Source: Cyanobium sp. E1_MAG_00006 | GTDB taxonomy: Bacteria > Cyanobacteriota > Cyanobacteriia > PCC-6307 > Cyanobiaceae | Assembly: GCA_027488975.1 (NCBI GenBank) | Contig: JAIYAQ010000029.1 | Span: 1 to 64,000, forward strand | Length of the DNA stretch: 64,000 bases | Reading direction: 5' to 3' | Shown: piece by piece, positions 33,006 to 45,870 of the stretch | Numbering within the stretch: position 1 is the first letter of the stretch | Layout of the letters: each line of letters opens with the position of its first letter | Notes under the pieces: model-generated | What the model was told of the DNA's origin: nothing | Database searches by the model: none | What the model saw: the letters and a program-made list of their open reading frames with translations, nothing else | Program-made: the position numbers and the translations under genes

Positions 33006-33317
33006 TCAGGGTGCGGGCTCCTCAGAGGTCTGCTCGCCTGTCGTCTTGTCAGCGGGCTTGGGCTGTGTGCCCTGCGGCGTCATGTCAGCCCCCAGCGCCT
33101 TGCAGGCGCTGATCGGATCAACCCCCGGCGCCACGCCAAGCGCCTTGCGCAGGGCATCCATCTGCGACACCGACTGCATGTTGAGGTTGGTGGCGGCCTG
33201 TTCACAGGCCAGCTTCTGCAGGGCAGGGACATCGGGCGCCTGGCAGCCGGCCACCAGGCCTGTGACCAGGATCATCTCCAGGCCGGCAGAGGAGCGGTGG
33301 CGGAACAGGGGGCGCAT
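33006..33317 (-). CDS. Putative small lipoprotein
   Basis: 103 residues from ATG 33317. Short basic start (MRPLFRHRSS), hydrophobic segment LEMILVTGLVAGC with a lipobox (LVAGC), then a mature helical part (VPALQKLACEQAATNLNMQS, MDALRKALGVAPGVDPISAC) with two further cysteines and a low-complexity tail rich in Pro, Thr and Glu. No recognised family. It diverges from the KimA-like transporter by 81 nt. Confidence 0.7.
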   Translation of the reverse strand: MRPLFRHRSSAGLEMILVTGLVAGCQAPDVPALQKLACEQAATNLNMQSVSQMDALRKALGVAPGVDPISACKALGADMTPQGTQPKPADKTTGEQTSEEPAP

Positions 33318-33398
33318 CGCGGTTGGATCACTCCTTTGTTCAGGTTAGGTAAACCCGGCCAGCGGAACTAGGTTGCTGAATGGCACCCGATCGGACCG

Positions 33399-35288
33399 AT
33401 GCCCCGCCTGCGTTTTGATCGGCTCAAAGCCGCGCTTGTCGGGGCGCCGCTGCCCACCAGCGCCCATGCCGAGGAGCGGCTCAGCAATGCCGAGGCGCTG
33501 GCGATCCTCAGCTCCGATGCCCTCTCCTCGGTGGCCTACGCCACCCAGGAGATCGTGCTGGTGCTGGGCATGGCGGGAGCGGCCGGCCTGGGCTTTACCC
33601 TGCCGATCACCGGGTTGATCGTGGCCCTGATGGTGATCGTGGCCATCAGCTACCGGCAGACGATCAAGGCCTATCCCCAGGGGGGTGGCTCCTACCGCGT
33701 CAGCCACGAGAACCTGGGCCCGATCACCGGGCTGGTGGCCGGTGCCTCTCTTTCGATCGATTACGTGCTCACCGTGGCGGTGAGCACCGCCGCCGGCATC
33801 GCCGCGCTCACCTCTTATTTCCCGGACCTCGCGCCCTATCGGGTGCCCCTGTGCCTGCTGGCATTGGTGCTGTTGATGGTGGCCAACCTGCGGGGGCTCC
33901 GCTCCAGTGCTCAGCTGCTCAGCCTGCCCACCTATGTGTTCATGGTGGCGGTGTTCGCGCTGGTGATCGGCGGCCTGCTGCGCCTGGCCCATGGCGATCT
34001 GGAGGTGTTGCAGGCCAGTGAGCAGAACCTGCTGATGGCGCGGCAACACGGGATGGCGCCGGAGCAGCTCGGCGCCGCACTCACGCCGGTGCTGCTGATG
34101 CGCGCCTTCAGTTCCGGCTGTGCGGCCCTCACCGGCATCGAGGCCATCAGCGATTCGGTGCTCGCCTTCCGGCCGGTGGAGTGGCGCAATGCCCGCCGTG
34201 TGCTCACGGTGATGGTGGTGGTGCTGGCGCTGATGTTCAGCGGCATCAGCGTGCTGGCCCATCAGGTTGGTTTCGTGTACGAGGAGCACGGGCCGACGCT
34301 GCTCTATCAGCTGGGCCACGCCGTGTTCGGCGACGGTGTGCTGCTGCTGATCCTGCAGCTGGCCACGCTGTTGATCCTGCTGCTGGCGGCCAACACGGCC
34401 TATGCCGATTTCCCTCGGCTGGCCAATTTCCTCGCCCAGGACGGCTACCTGCCGCGCCAGCTCACCTCGCTCGGGGATCGGCTGGTGTTCAGCAACGGCA
34501 TCATCGCCCTGAGCGCCTTCTCTGGCCTGCTGCTGGTGGTGTTCAACGGCAGCGTCAGCCGTCTGATCCCGCTGTATGCCGTGGGGGTTTTCCTCAGCTT
34601 CAGCCTCTCCCAGGCCGGCATGGTGGTGCACTGGTGGCGCGATCGGGGCCGCGGCTGGATTGCCAAGGCGCTGATCAACGGCTTCGGCAGCCTCGTCACC
34701 GTGGTGGTGACCGCAGTGTTGCTCTACAGCAAGTTCGGCCAGGGCGCCTGGCTGGTGGTGCTGGCGATCCCGCTGCTGGTGAGCCTCTTTCTCACGATCA
34801 AGCGGCACTACACGCAGGTGTCGAAGCGGTTGCGCCTGGCCGCCGACAAGAAGCTCATCCTGCCCCCGGCACCGGAGCACGGCGGCGCCCCGGTGGTGGT
34901 GCTGGTGGGGCAGCTGCATCGGGGCACCTTTGAGGCGGTGCGTTACGCCCGCACGATTGCCCGCGAGCTGGTGGCCGTTCATGTGGACCTGGGCCTGGGA
35001 CGTGCCGATGCCTTCCGCGAACAGTGGGCGCGGCAGTTGCCGGAGATCGAGCTGGTGGTTCTGGAGTCGCCTTACCGCTCGTTGCTAGGTCCGGTGCTGC
35101 AGTTCGTGAGCGAGTTCGAAGTGAACCACCGCAAGGACCGCGATCGTTTCTGCACCGTGGTCCTGCCGGTGTTCGTGACCCGGCACCGCTGGGAGAACCT
35201 CCTGCACAACCAGAGCACCATTGCCCTGCGCAGCGCCCTGCGGGCCCAGGGCACCCGTGTGGTGACCACCGTGGGCTTCTACCTCTGA
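33399..35288 (+). CDS. APC-superfamily permease, KimA-like potassium importer candidate
   Basis: 629 residues: about 12 membrane helices (residues 40-470) and a soluble C-terminal domain (about 490-629). Seen: SSDALSSVAYATQEIVLVLG, the KUP/KimA-like YPQGGGSYRVSHENLG and RAFSSGCAALTGIEAISDSV, ANTAYADFPRLANFLAQDGY LP. The C-terminal part (VVVLVGQLHRGTFEAVRYAR) resembles the USP-like domain of KimA. KimA takes up K+ with protons; amino-acid transport remains possible from sequence alone. Nearby KtrB-KtrA genes support a potassium role. Confidence 0.8.
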   Translation: MPRLRFDRLKAALVGAPLPTSAHAEERLSNAEALAILSSDALSSVAYATQEIVLVLGMAGAAGLGFTLPITGLIVALMVIVAISYRQTIKAYPQGGGSYRVSHENLGPITGLVAGASLSIDYVLTVAVSTAAGIAALTSYFPDLAPYRVPLCLLALVLLMVANLRGLRSSAQLLSLPTYVFMVAVFALVIGGLLRLAHGDLEVLQASEQNLLMARQHGMAPEQLGAALTPVLLMRAFSSGCAALTGIEAISDSVLAFRPVEWRNARRVLTVMVVVLALMFSGISVLAHQVGFVYEEHGPTLLYQLGHAVFGDGVLLLILQLATLLILLLAANTAYADFPRLANFLAQDGYLPRQLTSLGDRLVFSNGIIALSAFSGLLLVVFNGSVSRLIPLYAVGVFLSFSLSQAGMVVHWWRDRGRGWIAKALINGFGSLVTVVVTAVLLYSKFGQGAWLVVLAIPLLVSLFLTIKRHYTQVSKRLRLAADKKLILPPAPEHGGAPVVVLVGQLHRGTFEAVRYARTIARELVAVHVDLGLGRADAFREQWARQLPEIELVVLESPYRSLLGPVLQFVSEFEVNHRKDRDRFCTVVLPVFVTRHRWENLLHNQSTIALRSALRAQGTRVVTTVGFYL

Positions 35289-35315
35289 TCAGCTGGCGCT
35301 CTGATCCTGATCAGA
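35284..35315. terminator. Possible bidirectional hairpin between convergent genes
   Basis: TCTGATCAG and CTGATCAGA (35284-35292 and 35307-35315) pair over 9 bp with a 14-nt loop. Each arm contains the stop codon of one of the two converging genes. No T-tract follows, so termination is only a guess. Confidence 0.3.
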
Positions 35316-35742
35316 TGAAGTACATCGCCTGGGCCTGCAGCCGCTGATCCCGCTGCTCCAGCAGGTTCGCCAGGGTGGTGCTCTCCAGCTGGGCCAGGCG
35401 GATGCGGGCCAGTTCACCCGCCAGGGCATCGATCACCTGGAACTCGGGGCTGCGGGCCGGCTCGTCGGGGCTGACGGCCGGATCTCCCTCCAGGCAGTGG
35501 ATCACCTGGGCCAGGGTCACCGCTTCCGGCGGCCTGGTGAGCTGATAGCCCCCGCGCGGACCGCGCAGGCTGCGCAGCAGCCCACCGCGACGCAGGCTGG
35601 TCATCATCTGCTCGAGGTACCGCTCGGGGATGCCCTGGCGGCTGGCGATCTCGGCCACCTGCAGCACCTCGCCGCTGGCATGCACGCCGGCCAGCTCCAT
35701 CAGAGCGGCGATGCCATAGCTGGTTTTGGCGGGGAATCCCAA
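35311..35742 (-). CDS. Rrf2-family transcriptional regulator
   Basis: 143-residue winged-helix regulator from TTG 35742 (LGFPAKTSYGIAALMELAGV); no ATG or GTG is in frame near the domain start. Seen: recognition region VAEIASRQGIPERYLEQMMT SLRRGGLLRS and wing GPRGGYQLTRPPEAVTLAQV. Only one cysteine (IHCLEG) is present and the three-Cys [2Fe-2S] cluster of IscR/NsrR is missing, so it is not an obvious Fe-S sensor. Target genes unknown; the divergent DUF2062 gene is the nearest candidate. Confidence 0.85.
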   Translation of the reverse strand: MGFPAKTSYGIAALMELAGVHASGEVLQVAEIASRQGIPERYLEQMMTSLRRGGLLRSLRGPRGGYQLTRPPEAVTLAQVIHCLEGDPAVSPDEPARSPEFQVIDALAGELARIRLAQLESTTLANLLEQRDQRLQAQAMYFI

Positions 35743-35982
35743 GGCATGGCCGGCTCGATGCAGGCAGTCTGACCGATACCCCGGTTGTCTGGTGGGAAAC
35801 AGAGCCGGCTGGTGTGTGCCGGCCTCTCTCGTCTTGTGCAGCCCTGGCGGAACCGGGAGTAGGCGCCCGCGAAATCTCCTGACTCGATCCAACGACCGGT
35901 GGATCTGGTGGTGCCCTGCCAGACCCCGCGGCCCTGCCCGGGCCGCCAGCATGGTCCCTCAGCCGGCTGCACGACCTCTCGG

Positions 35983-36498
35983 GTGATCCAAGTGTTCCGC
36001 TCACGCTTCAACAGGGCCCGTCACCGACTGGGCAGCCAACGCCCGCGCCGTCGGTGGCAGCGCCGCCTGCGGGCCTACCTGCGCTGGCTCTGGCGCCAGG
36101 AGGGGAGCCACGGCCAGCAGGCCCGTGGACTGGCCGCCGGCATCTTCACCGGCTGCTATCCCTTCTTCGGTCTGCAGATTCTGCTGGGGGTGGGTCTGGC
36201 CTCGCTGGTGCGCGGCAGCCACATCCTCGCCGCGGCGGGCACCTGGATCAGCAATCCGCTCACCTCCCTGCCTCTGTACTGGTTCAACTACCAGGTGGGG
36301 AGTTGGCTGCTGGGCCCAGGTCCCGGTTTCCCCTCGCTGCAACAGGTGCAGGAGTCGGGGCTGTGGGATCTGGGCCTCGCCTTCAGCGGCCGCCTGATGC
36401 TCGGCTCCACCGTGGTGGGCCTGCTCAGTGCCTTGGCCATTGGAGGGCTGTACTGGTGGTGGATGAGGCGGCGCCAGCGCAACCGCCTGCACCCCTGA
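35983..36498 (+). CDS. DUF2062 membrane protein
   Basis: 171 residues from GTG 35983 (GTG 35992 also possible); an upstream GTG at 35899 would add an unlikely Cys/Pro-rich leader. A strongly basic N-terminus (RPRRRWQRRLRAYLRWLWRQ) precedes the DUF2062 core: ARGLAAGIFTGCYPFFGLQI, GTWISNPLTSLPLYWFNYQV and a final helix LMLGSTVVGLLSALAIGGLY. Three or four membrane helices. Function unknown across bacteria. Confidence 0.82.
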   Translation: MIQVFRSRFNRARHRLGSQRPRRRWQRRLRAYLRWLWRQEGSHGQQARGLAAGIFTGCYPFFGLQILLGVGLASLVRGSHILAAAGTWISNPLTSLPLYWFNYQVGSWLLGPGPGFPSLQQVQESGLWDLGLAFSGRLMLGSTVVGLLSALAIGGLYWWWMRRRQRNRLHP

Positions 36499-36527
36499 AG
36501 CTCACGGCCGGAGTGCCGCCCCGATGC

Positions 36528-37544
36528 TCAGTGCTGCTCCGACGCCGGCTCGGGTGTGGCCACCCGTTTCCAACCGGCCAGCACCCCCAGGATGTCGGCG
36601 GCGCTCACCAGCCCCACGAAGGCGCCGAACTCATCCACCACCACGCGGATGGCGCTGCGGTCGCCGCGGCGGAAGGTGGTGAGCAGTCGATCGGCACGGA
36701 TCATCTCCGGCACGAAATGAGGCGGATCACACACCTGGCTCACCAGCCGTTCGCCATGGCCCCGCAGCAGATGGGTGAGGGCTTCCTCGCGGCTCAGCAC
36801 ACCGAGCACCTCATCCACCTCCTCCCCCAGCACCACCCACCAGGCGTCCTCCGGGGCCGCGATGATGTCGTCGCGCTCAGCTTCAAGGCTGCTGGCTCCC
36901 GGCAGCGAGGGGGTGGCAACCCGGGCCACCATCAGATCCCTGGCCGAGAGGTCGTTGAGGGCGAACACCTTGCCGATCATCGCGGCCTCATCTGCCTCGA
37001 TCTGACCCTGCTGCGAGCCCAGCCGCGCCATCAGGTGAATCTCACGCTCGTTGGTGGTGAGTTCCGCTTCGGCGGTGATCGCCGGCATCAGTTTCTCCAG
37101 CAGCAGCAGCAGCGGCAGGCTGAGGCGTTCAGCCACCAGCAGCACCCGTGAGGCCACCAGGCTGATCGGCATGGCGAAGCTGTTGCCGATCGTTTTGGGC
37201 AGGATCTCGGCGAACAGGATCACCAGCAAGGTGAAGGCCACGTTGAAGGCGATCAGGCCGGCGGCGCCGCCGAAGCCGGCGTGGAACACCCCATCGGCCT
37301 GGCTGCCCAGCAGCATCGACCCGGAGATGTTGAACAGGTTGTTGGCCACCACCAGCAGCGCCAGGGCGCGGCCTGGCCTGGCCTTGATGCGCTCCAGCGC
37401 CCGCGCCCCCGGCACCCGCTGCTGGGTGAGGGTGTGGACCTGGATCGGATTCACGGTGAGAACCGCCGCCTCGACCCCCGTGGCTATGGCTGAACCCACC
37501 AGGATCACCGCCGCCAGGACGATGAGCGCAACAACCGGGTTCAT
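36528..37544 (-). CDS. CNNM-domain protein with CBS pair (CorC/HlyC-type)
   Basis: 338 residues. Membrane CNNM domain (1-150): ATGVEAAVLTVNPIQVHTLT, LALLVVANNLFNISGSMLLG, LFAEILPKTIGNSFAMPI; then an acidic linker and two CBS domains (about 205-325, ending VVVDEFGAFVGLVSAADILG). No C-terminal CorC/HlyC transporter-associated domain, so it is a short version. CNNM proteins transport or regulate Mg2+ and other divalent cations. It diverges from ktrB by 69 nt. Confidence 0.88.
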   Translation of the reverse strand: MNPVVALIVLAAVILVGSAIATGVEAAVLTVNPIQVHTLTQQRVPGARALERIKARPGRALALLVVANNLFNISGSMLLGSQADGVFHAGFGGAAGLIAFNVAFTLLVILFAEILPKTIGNSFAMPISLVASRVLLVAERLSLPLLLLLEKLMPAITAEAELTTNEREIHLMARLGSQQGQIEADEAAMIGKVFALNDLSARDLMVARVATPSLPGASSLEAERDDIIAAPEDAWWVVLGEEVDEVLGVLSREEALTHLLRGHGERLVSQVCDPPHFVPEMIRADRLLTTFRRGDRSAIRVVVDEFGAFVGLVSAADILGVLAGWKRVATPEPASEQH

Positions 37545-37613
37545 GGGGGCGGCAAGCCTTCGTCCTGGACCGGACCTTACCTACGGTTTGGCGGTTCCAC
37601 CCGCTTCGGCTGG

Positions 37614-39023
37614 ATGATCAGCGCCACCAAGGCCAACCCGTTCCAGCTCCTGTGGCGCTGGCGCCACCAGCTCACGGTGCCTCAGTTCACCGTGGTCACC
37701 GGTCTGCTGGTGATTGTGGTGGGCACTTTCCTGCTGGCCTCGCCGCTCTGCTCCAGCGACGACGTTGGCCTCTGGCAGGCCCTGTTCACGGTGACCTCGG
37801 CGATCACGGTGACCGGCCTCTCGATCATCGTGGTGGATCGCGATCTCACCCTGCTGGGCCAGATCGTGCTGGCCGGATTGATCGTCACCGGCGGCCTCGG
37901 CCTGATGGCGATCACCACCTTCCTGCAGGGCTTCGTGCAGGGGCGCTCCGGCCTGCGCCAGCGGCTCGACAAGGGCCGCGCGCTCGATGAATTCGGCGTG
38001 GGTGGTATCGGGCCCACCTTCCACAGCATCCTGCTGACCGCCACCTGTGTGATGGGCCTGGGCACGGTGGTGCTCTACGCCTTCGGTTTCACGGACATCG
38101 AGAACCCGCTGCGGCGGCTCTGGGCTTCGATGTTCCACGTGATCAGCGCCTACAACAACGCCGGCTTCGGGCTCTGGGCGAAGAACCTCGAGGCCTACCG
38201 CGACAACCCGGTGGTCAACGGCGTGATCGCCAGCATGATCGTGATCGGCGGCATCGGCTGGCGGGTCATCAATGATCTGTGGGTGAACAGGCTTCGCCTG
38301 AAGCGCCTGCACCGGCTGAGCCTGCATACCCGCCTGGTCCTGCGCACCACGGTGCTGCTGATCGTCGTCGGCGCCCTTGGTCTTCTGGTCACCGAGCACT
38401 TCGGCTATGAGGCCATGGCTCTTGGGAAGCTTTCCCTCTGGCAGAAGCTGCAGATCACCCTGTTCCAGTCGGTCAGCACCCGCACCGCCGGTTTCAACAC
38501 GATTCCGCTTTCGGCGGAAACGATCACCGATGCCGGTTTATTGCTGATGATCGTGTTGATGTTCATTGGCGCCAGCCCCGGCGGCACCGGCGGCGGCATC
38601 AAGACCACCACCTTCGCGATCCTGATGGGGGCCACTCGCTCCACCCTTGAGGACCGCGACCACGTGCTGCTGCATCGCCGCGAGCTGCCCGATGCAACGG
38701 TGTTGCGCGCCGTTGGCGTCACTCTGGCCTCGCTGCTGTTCGTGGTGCTGATGGCCTTGCTGCTGGGCATCGGGCCCACGGCAGAGGGTCTACCTGGCCA
38801 TCAGACCTACAGCTTCCTGGAGAAGCTGTTCACCTGCGTGTCGGCCTTCGGCACTGTGGGTCTGGATGTGGGTGTCACCGCCAACCTCAACCGCTGGGGC
38901 CAGCTGGTGCTGATGGTGGGCATGTTCGTGGGCCGGATCGGCATCCTGCTGCTGCTGTCGGCCCTCTACGGCAGTCGTCCCCAGCAGCGGGTGGGCTATC
39001 CCCGCGAGGATCTGTACGTCTGA
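37614..39023 (+). CDS. ktrB: Potassium channel subunit KtrB
   Basis: 469-residue TrkH/KtrB membrane subunit, with four M1-P-M2 units each with a selectivity glycine: SAITVTGLSIIV, SAYNNAGFGLWA, QSVSTRTAGFNTIP and SAFGTVGLDVGV. The intramembrane loop FIGASPGGTGGGIKTTTFAI is also present. It takes up K+ with Na+ and is controlled by KtrA, encoded 42 nt downstream. Central to osmotic adaptation. Confidence 0.95.
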   Translation: MISATKANPFQLLWRWRHQLTVPQFTVVTGLLVIVVGTFLLASPLCSSDDVGLWQALFTVTSAITVTGLSIIVVDRDLTLLGQIVLAGLIVTGGLGLMAITTFLQGFVQGRSGLRQRLDKGRALDEFGVGGIGPTFHSILLTATCVMGLGTVVLYAFGFTDIENPLRRLWASMFHVISAYNNAGFGLWAKNLEAYRDNPVVNGVIASMIVIGGIGWRVINDLWVNRLRLKRLHRLSLHTRLVLRTTVLLIVVGALGLLVTEHFGYEAMALGKLSLWQKLQITLFQSVSTRTAGFNTIPLSAETITDAGLLLMIVLMFIGASPGGTGGGIKTTTFAILMGATRSTLEDRDHVLLHRRELPDATVLRAVGVTLASLLFVVLMALLLGIGPTAEGLPGHQTYSFLEKLFTCVSAFGTVGLDVGVTANLNRWGQLVLMVGMFVGRIGILLLLSALYGSRPQQRVGYPREDLYV

Positions 39024-39065
39024 ATCGGGTGCGGCGGCTTAGAACGGTTCCACCTGCATGGGGCC

Positions 39066-39773
39066 GTGGTGAATCAGTGGTGGCAGTGGGGGGCGGAGGG
39101 AGCCTCCCAGCAGGGAGGCTTCGCCGTGATCGGTGTGGGCCGCTTCGGCTCCTCGGTGTGCGCCGAGCTGTTGCGATCTGGAGCCGAGGTCCTGGCCATC
39201 GATCAGAGCCAGCGCGCCATCGATGAGCTGCGCCACATCGATGCGGCCATTGAGGCGCGTGTGGTGGACTGCACCGATGAGGAGGCCCTGCGCGCAGCCG
39301 GCGTGCTCGATCTGGCCACCGTGGTGGTGGCGATCAGTGAGCCGATCGAGGCCAGCATCACCGCCACGCTGATCTGCAAGGACACCCCCGGTACGCGTGT
39401 GCAGCAGGTGATTGCCCGCGCCACCAGCGATCTGCACGTGAAGATGCTCTACCGGGTGGGCGCCGATCGGGTGGTCTTCCCCTCGAAAATGATGGGTCAG
39501 CGCCTCGGTATGGAGCTGGTGCGGCCGAATCTGCTGGAACAGCTGCGCCTCGACGACCGCAACTCGATCGAGGAAATCAAGGTTCCCGCCTCGTTCGTGG
39601 GCCACTCCCTGCGGGATCTCAACCTGCGCAAGCACTACAACATCAGCGTGCTGGCGGCCGGGCCCAGCGGCCAGCTGCATGTGAATCCGCCTGCCTCGCA
39701 TGTGCTCGCCGAGGGGGAGCTGCTGGTGGTGATGGGGTCGTCCGAGGCCCTGCGCTCCCTGCCCGGCAGCTGA
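39066..39773 (+). CDS. ktrA: Potassium uptake regulatory subunit KtrA
   Basis: 235-residue cytosolic RCK protein. The N-terminal Rossmann half has GFAVIGVGRFGSSVCAELLR and the nucleotide-binding acid in EVLAIDQSQRAIDEL; the C-terminal RCK_C half spans about 150-232 (VPASFVGHSLRDLNLRKHYN ISVLA). An octameric ring binds ATP/ADP and gates KtrB. Start is GTG 39066; 18 extra residues (NQWWQWGAEGASQQG) precede the fold. Co-transcribed with ktrB. Confidence 0.94.
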   Translation: MVNQWWQWGAEGASQQGGFAVIGVGRFGSSVCAELLRSGAEVLAIDQSQRAIDELRHIDAAIEARVVDCTDEEALRAAGVLDLATVVVAISEPIEASITATLICKDTPGTRVQQVIARATSDLHVKMLYRVGADRVVFPSKMMGQRLGMELVRPNLLEQLRLDDRNSIEEIKVPASFVGHSLRDLNLRKHYNISVLAAGPSGQLHVNPPASHVLAEGELLVVMGSSEALRSLPGS

Positions 39774-39827
39774 TCCACAGCGGCAGACGGTCGGGCCCCT
39801 GTGGGGGTTTGCGCACAGCTTCCTTAA

Positions 39828-41231
<1,404 letters not shown>

Positions 41232-41249
41232 TCCCCCCACCCCCAAGCG

Positions 41250-42872
41250 ATGGAACTCACCCTCTGGACCTATGAAGGCCCGCCCCACGTGGGCGCCATG
41301 CGCATCGCCGCCTCGATGGAGGGGGTGCACTACGTGCTGCACGCCCCCCAGGGCGACACCTACGCCGATCTGCTGTTCACGATGATCGAGCGCCGGGATC
41401 GGCGCCCGCCCGTCACGTACACCACCTTCCAGGCCCGCGACCTGGGGGGTGACACTGCTGAGCTGGTGAAACGCTCGATCGCCGAGGCGGTGGAGCGCTT
41501 CAAGCCCGAAGCCTTGCTCGTGGGCGAGAGCTGCACCGCCGAGCTGATCCAGGATCAGCCCGGTGCCCTGGCCGCCGGCATGGACCTAGGCGGTATCCCG
41601 ATGGTGAGCCTGGAGCTGCCCGCCTACTCCAAGAAGGAGAACTGGGGCGCCGCTGAAACCTTCTATCAACTGGTGCGGGGGCTGCTCAAGCCGCTGCTGC
41701 CGCCTCCCGGCAGCCCCAAGCCCGATCCGGCCCGCTGGCGCGCCGAGGGCCGCCGGCCGCGCGTGAACCTGCTCGGCCCCTCGCTGCTGGGCTTCCGCTG
41801 CCGCGACGATGTGCGCGAACTCAGCACACTCCTGGGCGGCTACAGCATCGATGTGGCCGTGGTGGCACCCCTGGGGGCCCGCCCGGCGGACCTGATGCGC
41901 ATCCCCGACGCCGATGCCAACGTGAACCTCTACCCGGAGTTGGCGGGGCCGGCGTGCAGCTGGCTGGAGCGCCAGTTCGGCATGGCCAGTGTTGGCACCG
42001 TGCCGATCGGCATCGGCGCCACCGTGGCCTTCCTGAGGGAGCTGCACAGCTTGCTGCAGCTGGAGCTGCCGGCGGAGCTGCAGCCGGGTGCCGATGGCGT
42101 GTGTGAGGCGGAGCGCCGCTCACGCCTGCCCTGGTATTCCCGTTCGGTGGATTCCACCTACCTCACCGGCAAGCGGGTGTTCATCTTCGGCGATGCCACC
42201 CATGCGATCGCCGCAGCCCGCATCGCCAGCCGCGAACTGGGCTTCGCTGTGGTGGGCCTGGGCAGCTACAGCCGCGAGCAGGCCCGCGAGGTGCGTGCCG
42301 CGGCGGCCGAGCTGGGGCTGGAAGCTCTGATCACTGACGACTACCTCGCCGTGGAGGCCGCCATGGCGGCGGCGGCGCCGGAGCTGGTGCTTGGCACCCA
42401 GATGGAACGCCACAGCGCCAAGCGCCTGGGCCTCCCCTGTGCCGTGATCAGCGCGCCGCTGCATGTGCAGGACGTACCGGCCCGCTTCAGCCCGCAGATG
42501 GGCTTCGAGGGGGCGAACGTGATCTTCGACAGCTGGGTGCACCCGCTGATGATGGGCCTGGAGGAACACCTGATCGGCATGTTCCGCCACGACTTCGAAT
42601 TTGTGGAAGGCCACCGCAGCCACCTGGGCGAGGGGGCGCCGCCCCAGGCCATGCCGACTGTCGACGACTCCATCACAACCACGGAAACCTCGGCGGCAGC
42701 TCCGGGTGGTGAGCTCCGCTGGAGTGCCGATGGTGAGGCGGAGCTGGCCCGGATTCCCTTCTTCGTGCGTGGCAAGGTGCGTCGCAACACCGAAGCCTTC
42801 GCCAAGGAGCGGGGGCTGGCGGTGATCGATGGTGAGGCTCTCTACGAGGCCAAGGCGCACTTCAGCCGCTGA
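41250..42872 (+). CDS. chlB: Light-independent protochlorophyllide reductase subunit ChlB
   Basis: 540-residue partner of ChlN. Starts [20 protein letters not shown] and contains [60 protein letters not shown], a C-terminal [11 protein letters not shown], and a DPOR-type end domain ([25 protein letters not shown]). It lies 18 nt after chlN. A Thr/Ser-rich linker (STVD...[12 protein letters not shown], near residues 470-490) is longer than the minimum in the family. Confidence 0.96.
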   Translation: MELTLWTYEGPPHVGAMRIAASMEGVHYVLHAPQGDTYADLLFTMIERRDRRPPVTYTTFQARDLGGDTAELVKRSIAEAVERFKPEALLVGESCTAELIQDQPGALAAGMDLGGIPMVSLELPAYSKKENWGAAETFYQLVRGLLKPLLPPPGSPKPDPARWRAEGRRPRVNLLGPSLLGFRCRDDVRELSTLLGGYSIDVAVVAPLGARPADLMRIPDADANVNLYPELAGPACSWLERQFGMASVGTVPIGIGATVAFLRELHSLLQLELPAELQPGADGVCEAERRSRLPWYSRSVDSTYLTGKRVFIFGDATHAIAAARIASRELGFAVVGLGSYSREQAREVRAAAAELGLEALITDDYLAVEAAMAAAAPELVLGTQMERHSAKRLGLPCAVISAPLHVQDVPARFSPQMGFEGANVIFDSWVHPLMMGLEEHLIGMFRHDFEFVEGHRSHLGEGAPPQAMPTVDDSITTTETSAAAPGGELRWSADGEAELARIPFFVRGKVRRNTEAFAKERGLAVIDGEALYEAKAHFSR

Positions 42873-43996
<1,124 letters not shown>

Positions 43997-44004
43997 GTGG
44001 CAGA

Positions 44005-44027
44005 GGTCCCGGGCTCAGCTTGGGACC
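44005..44027. terminator. Possible hairpin between convergent chlL and por
   Basis: GGTCCC and GGGACC (44005-44010 and 44022-44027) pair with an 11-nt loop. It begins 9 nt after the chlL stop. A GTTTC follows, so the T-tract is short and the call is weak. Confidence 0.35.
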
Positions 44028-44063
44028 GTTTCAGGTGGAATCCTCTTCTGGAGGGGCCCAGTC

Positions 44064-45445
<1,382 letters not shown>

Positions 45446-45663
45446 CATTTCCTGACTGGCGCTCGAGGGCCTCAGGCTGGGGCTGGCTGGCCCCTTCGAT
45501 GATTCATCCAGCGAAGCCCGACGATCAGCGGATCCACGCTGGGCAGGTCGGGCGGGCCGAGGATGGGACAAGGCTGGCGATCGGGTGGGTTGGCCCGCTT
45601 GTAGCAGGTCCCCACCCGGCTGCCAAGGGATTGCAACGGCCCGCATCGAACGGGCCTTGCGAC

Positions 45664-45768
45664 TCAGGCGCGGTAGAGGCTGGCGGCCAGGCGAACGGCG
45701 AGAACGCCCGCATGGGCGGCCACCACCAGGGCTATCAGCACTTCGGCCTGGGTGAGGGACGAAACCAT
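45664..45768 (-). CDS. psaM: Photosystem I subunit PsaM
   Basis: 34-residue single-helix thylakoid protein at the PSI trimer contact: MVSSLTQAEVLIALVVAAHA then GVLAVRLAASLYRA. The AHAGVLAVRL core and the short basic end are those of picocyanobacterial PsaM. ATG 45768, stop 45664-45666. No Shine-Dalgarno sequence is obvious. It is too short for standard gene-length cutoffs and could easily be missed. It diverges from the CRR6-like gene by 102 nt. Confidence 0.78.
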   Translation of the reverse strand: MVSSLTQAEVLIALVVAAHAGVLAVRLAASLYRA

Positions 45769-45870
45769 GACCGGATCGGGATCAGACAGCGGGCCCATTC
45801 TTTCGCACTTGCGCCGGTGTGACAGGCCTCCGCAACCGGCCTGTCACAGCTCGACACCGCCCCTTCGTGG

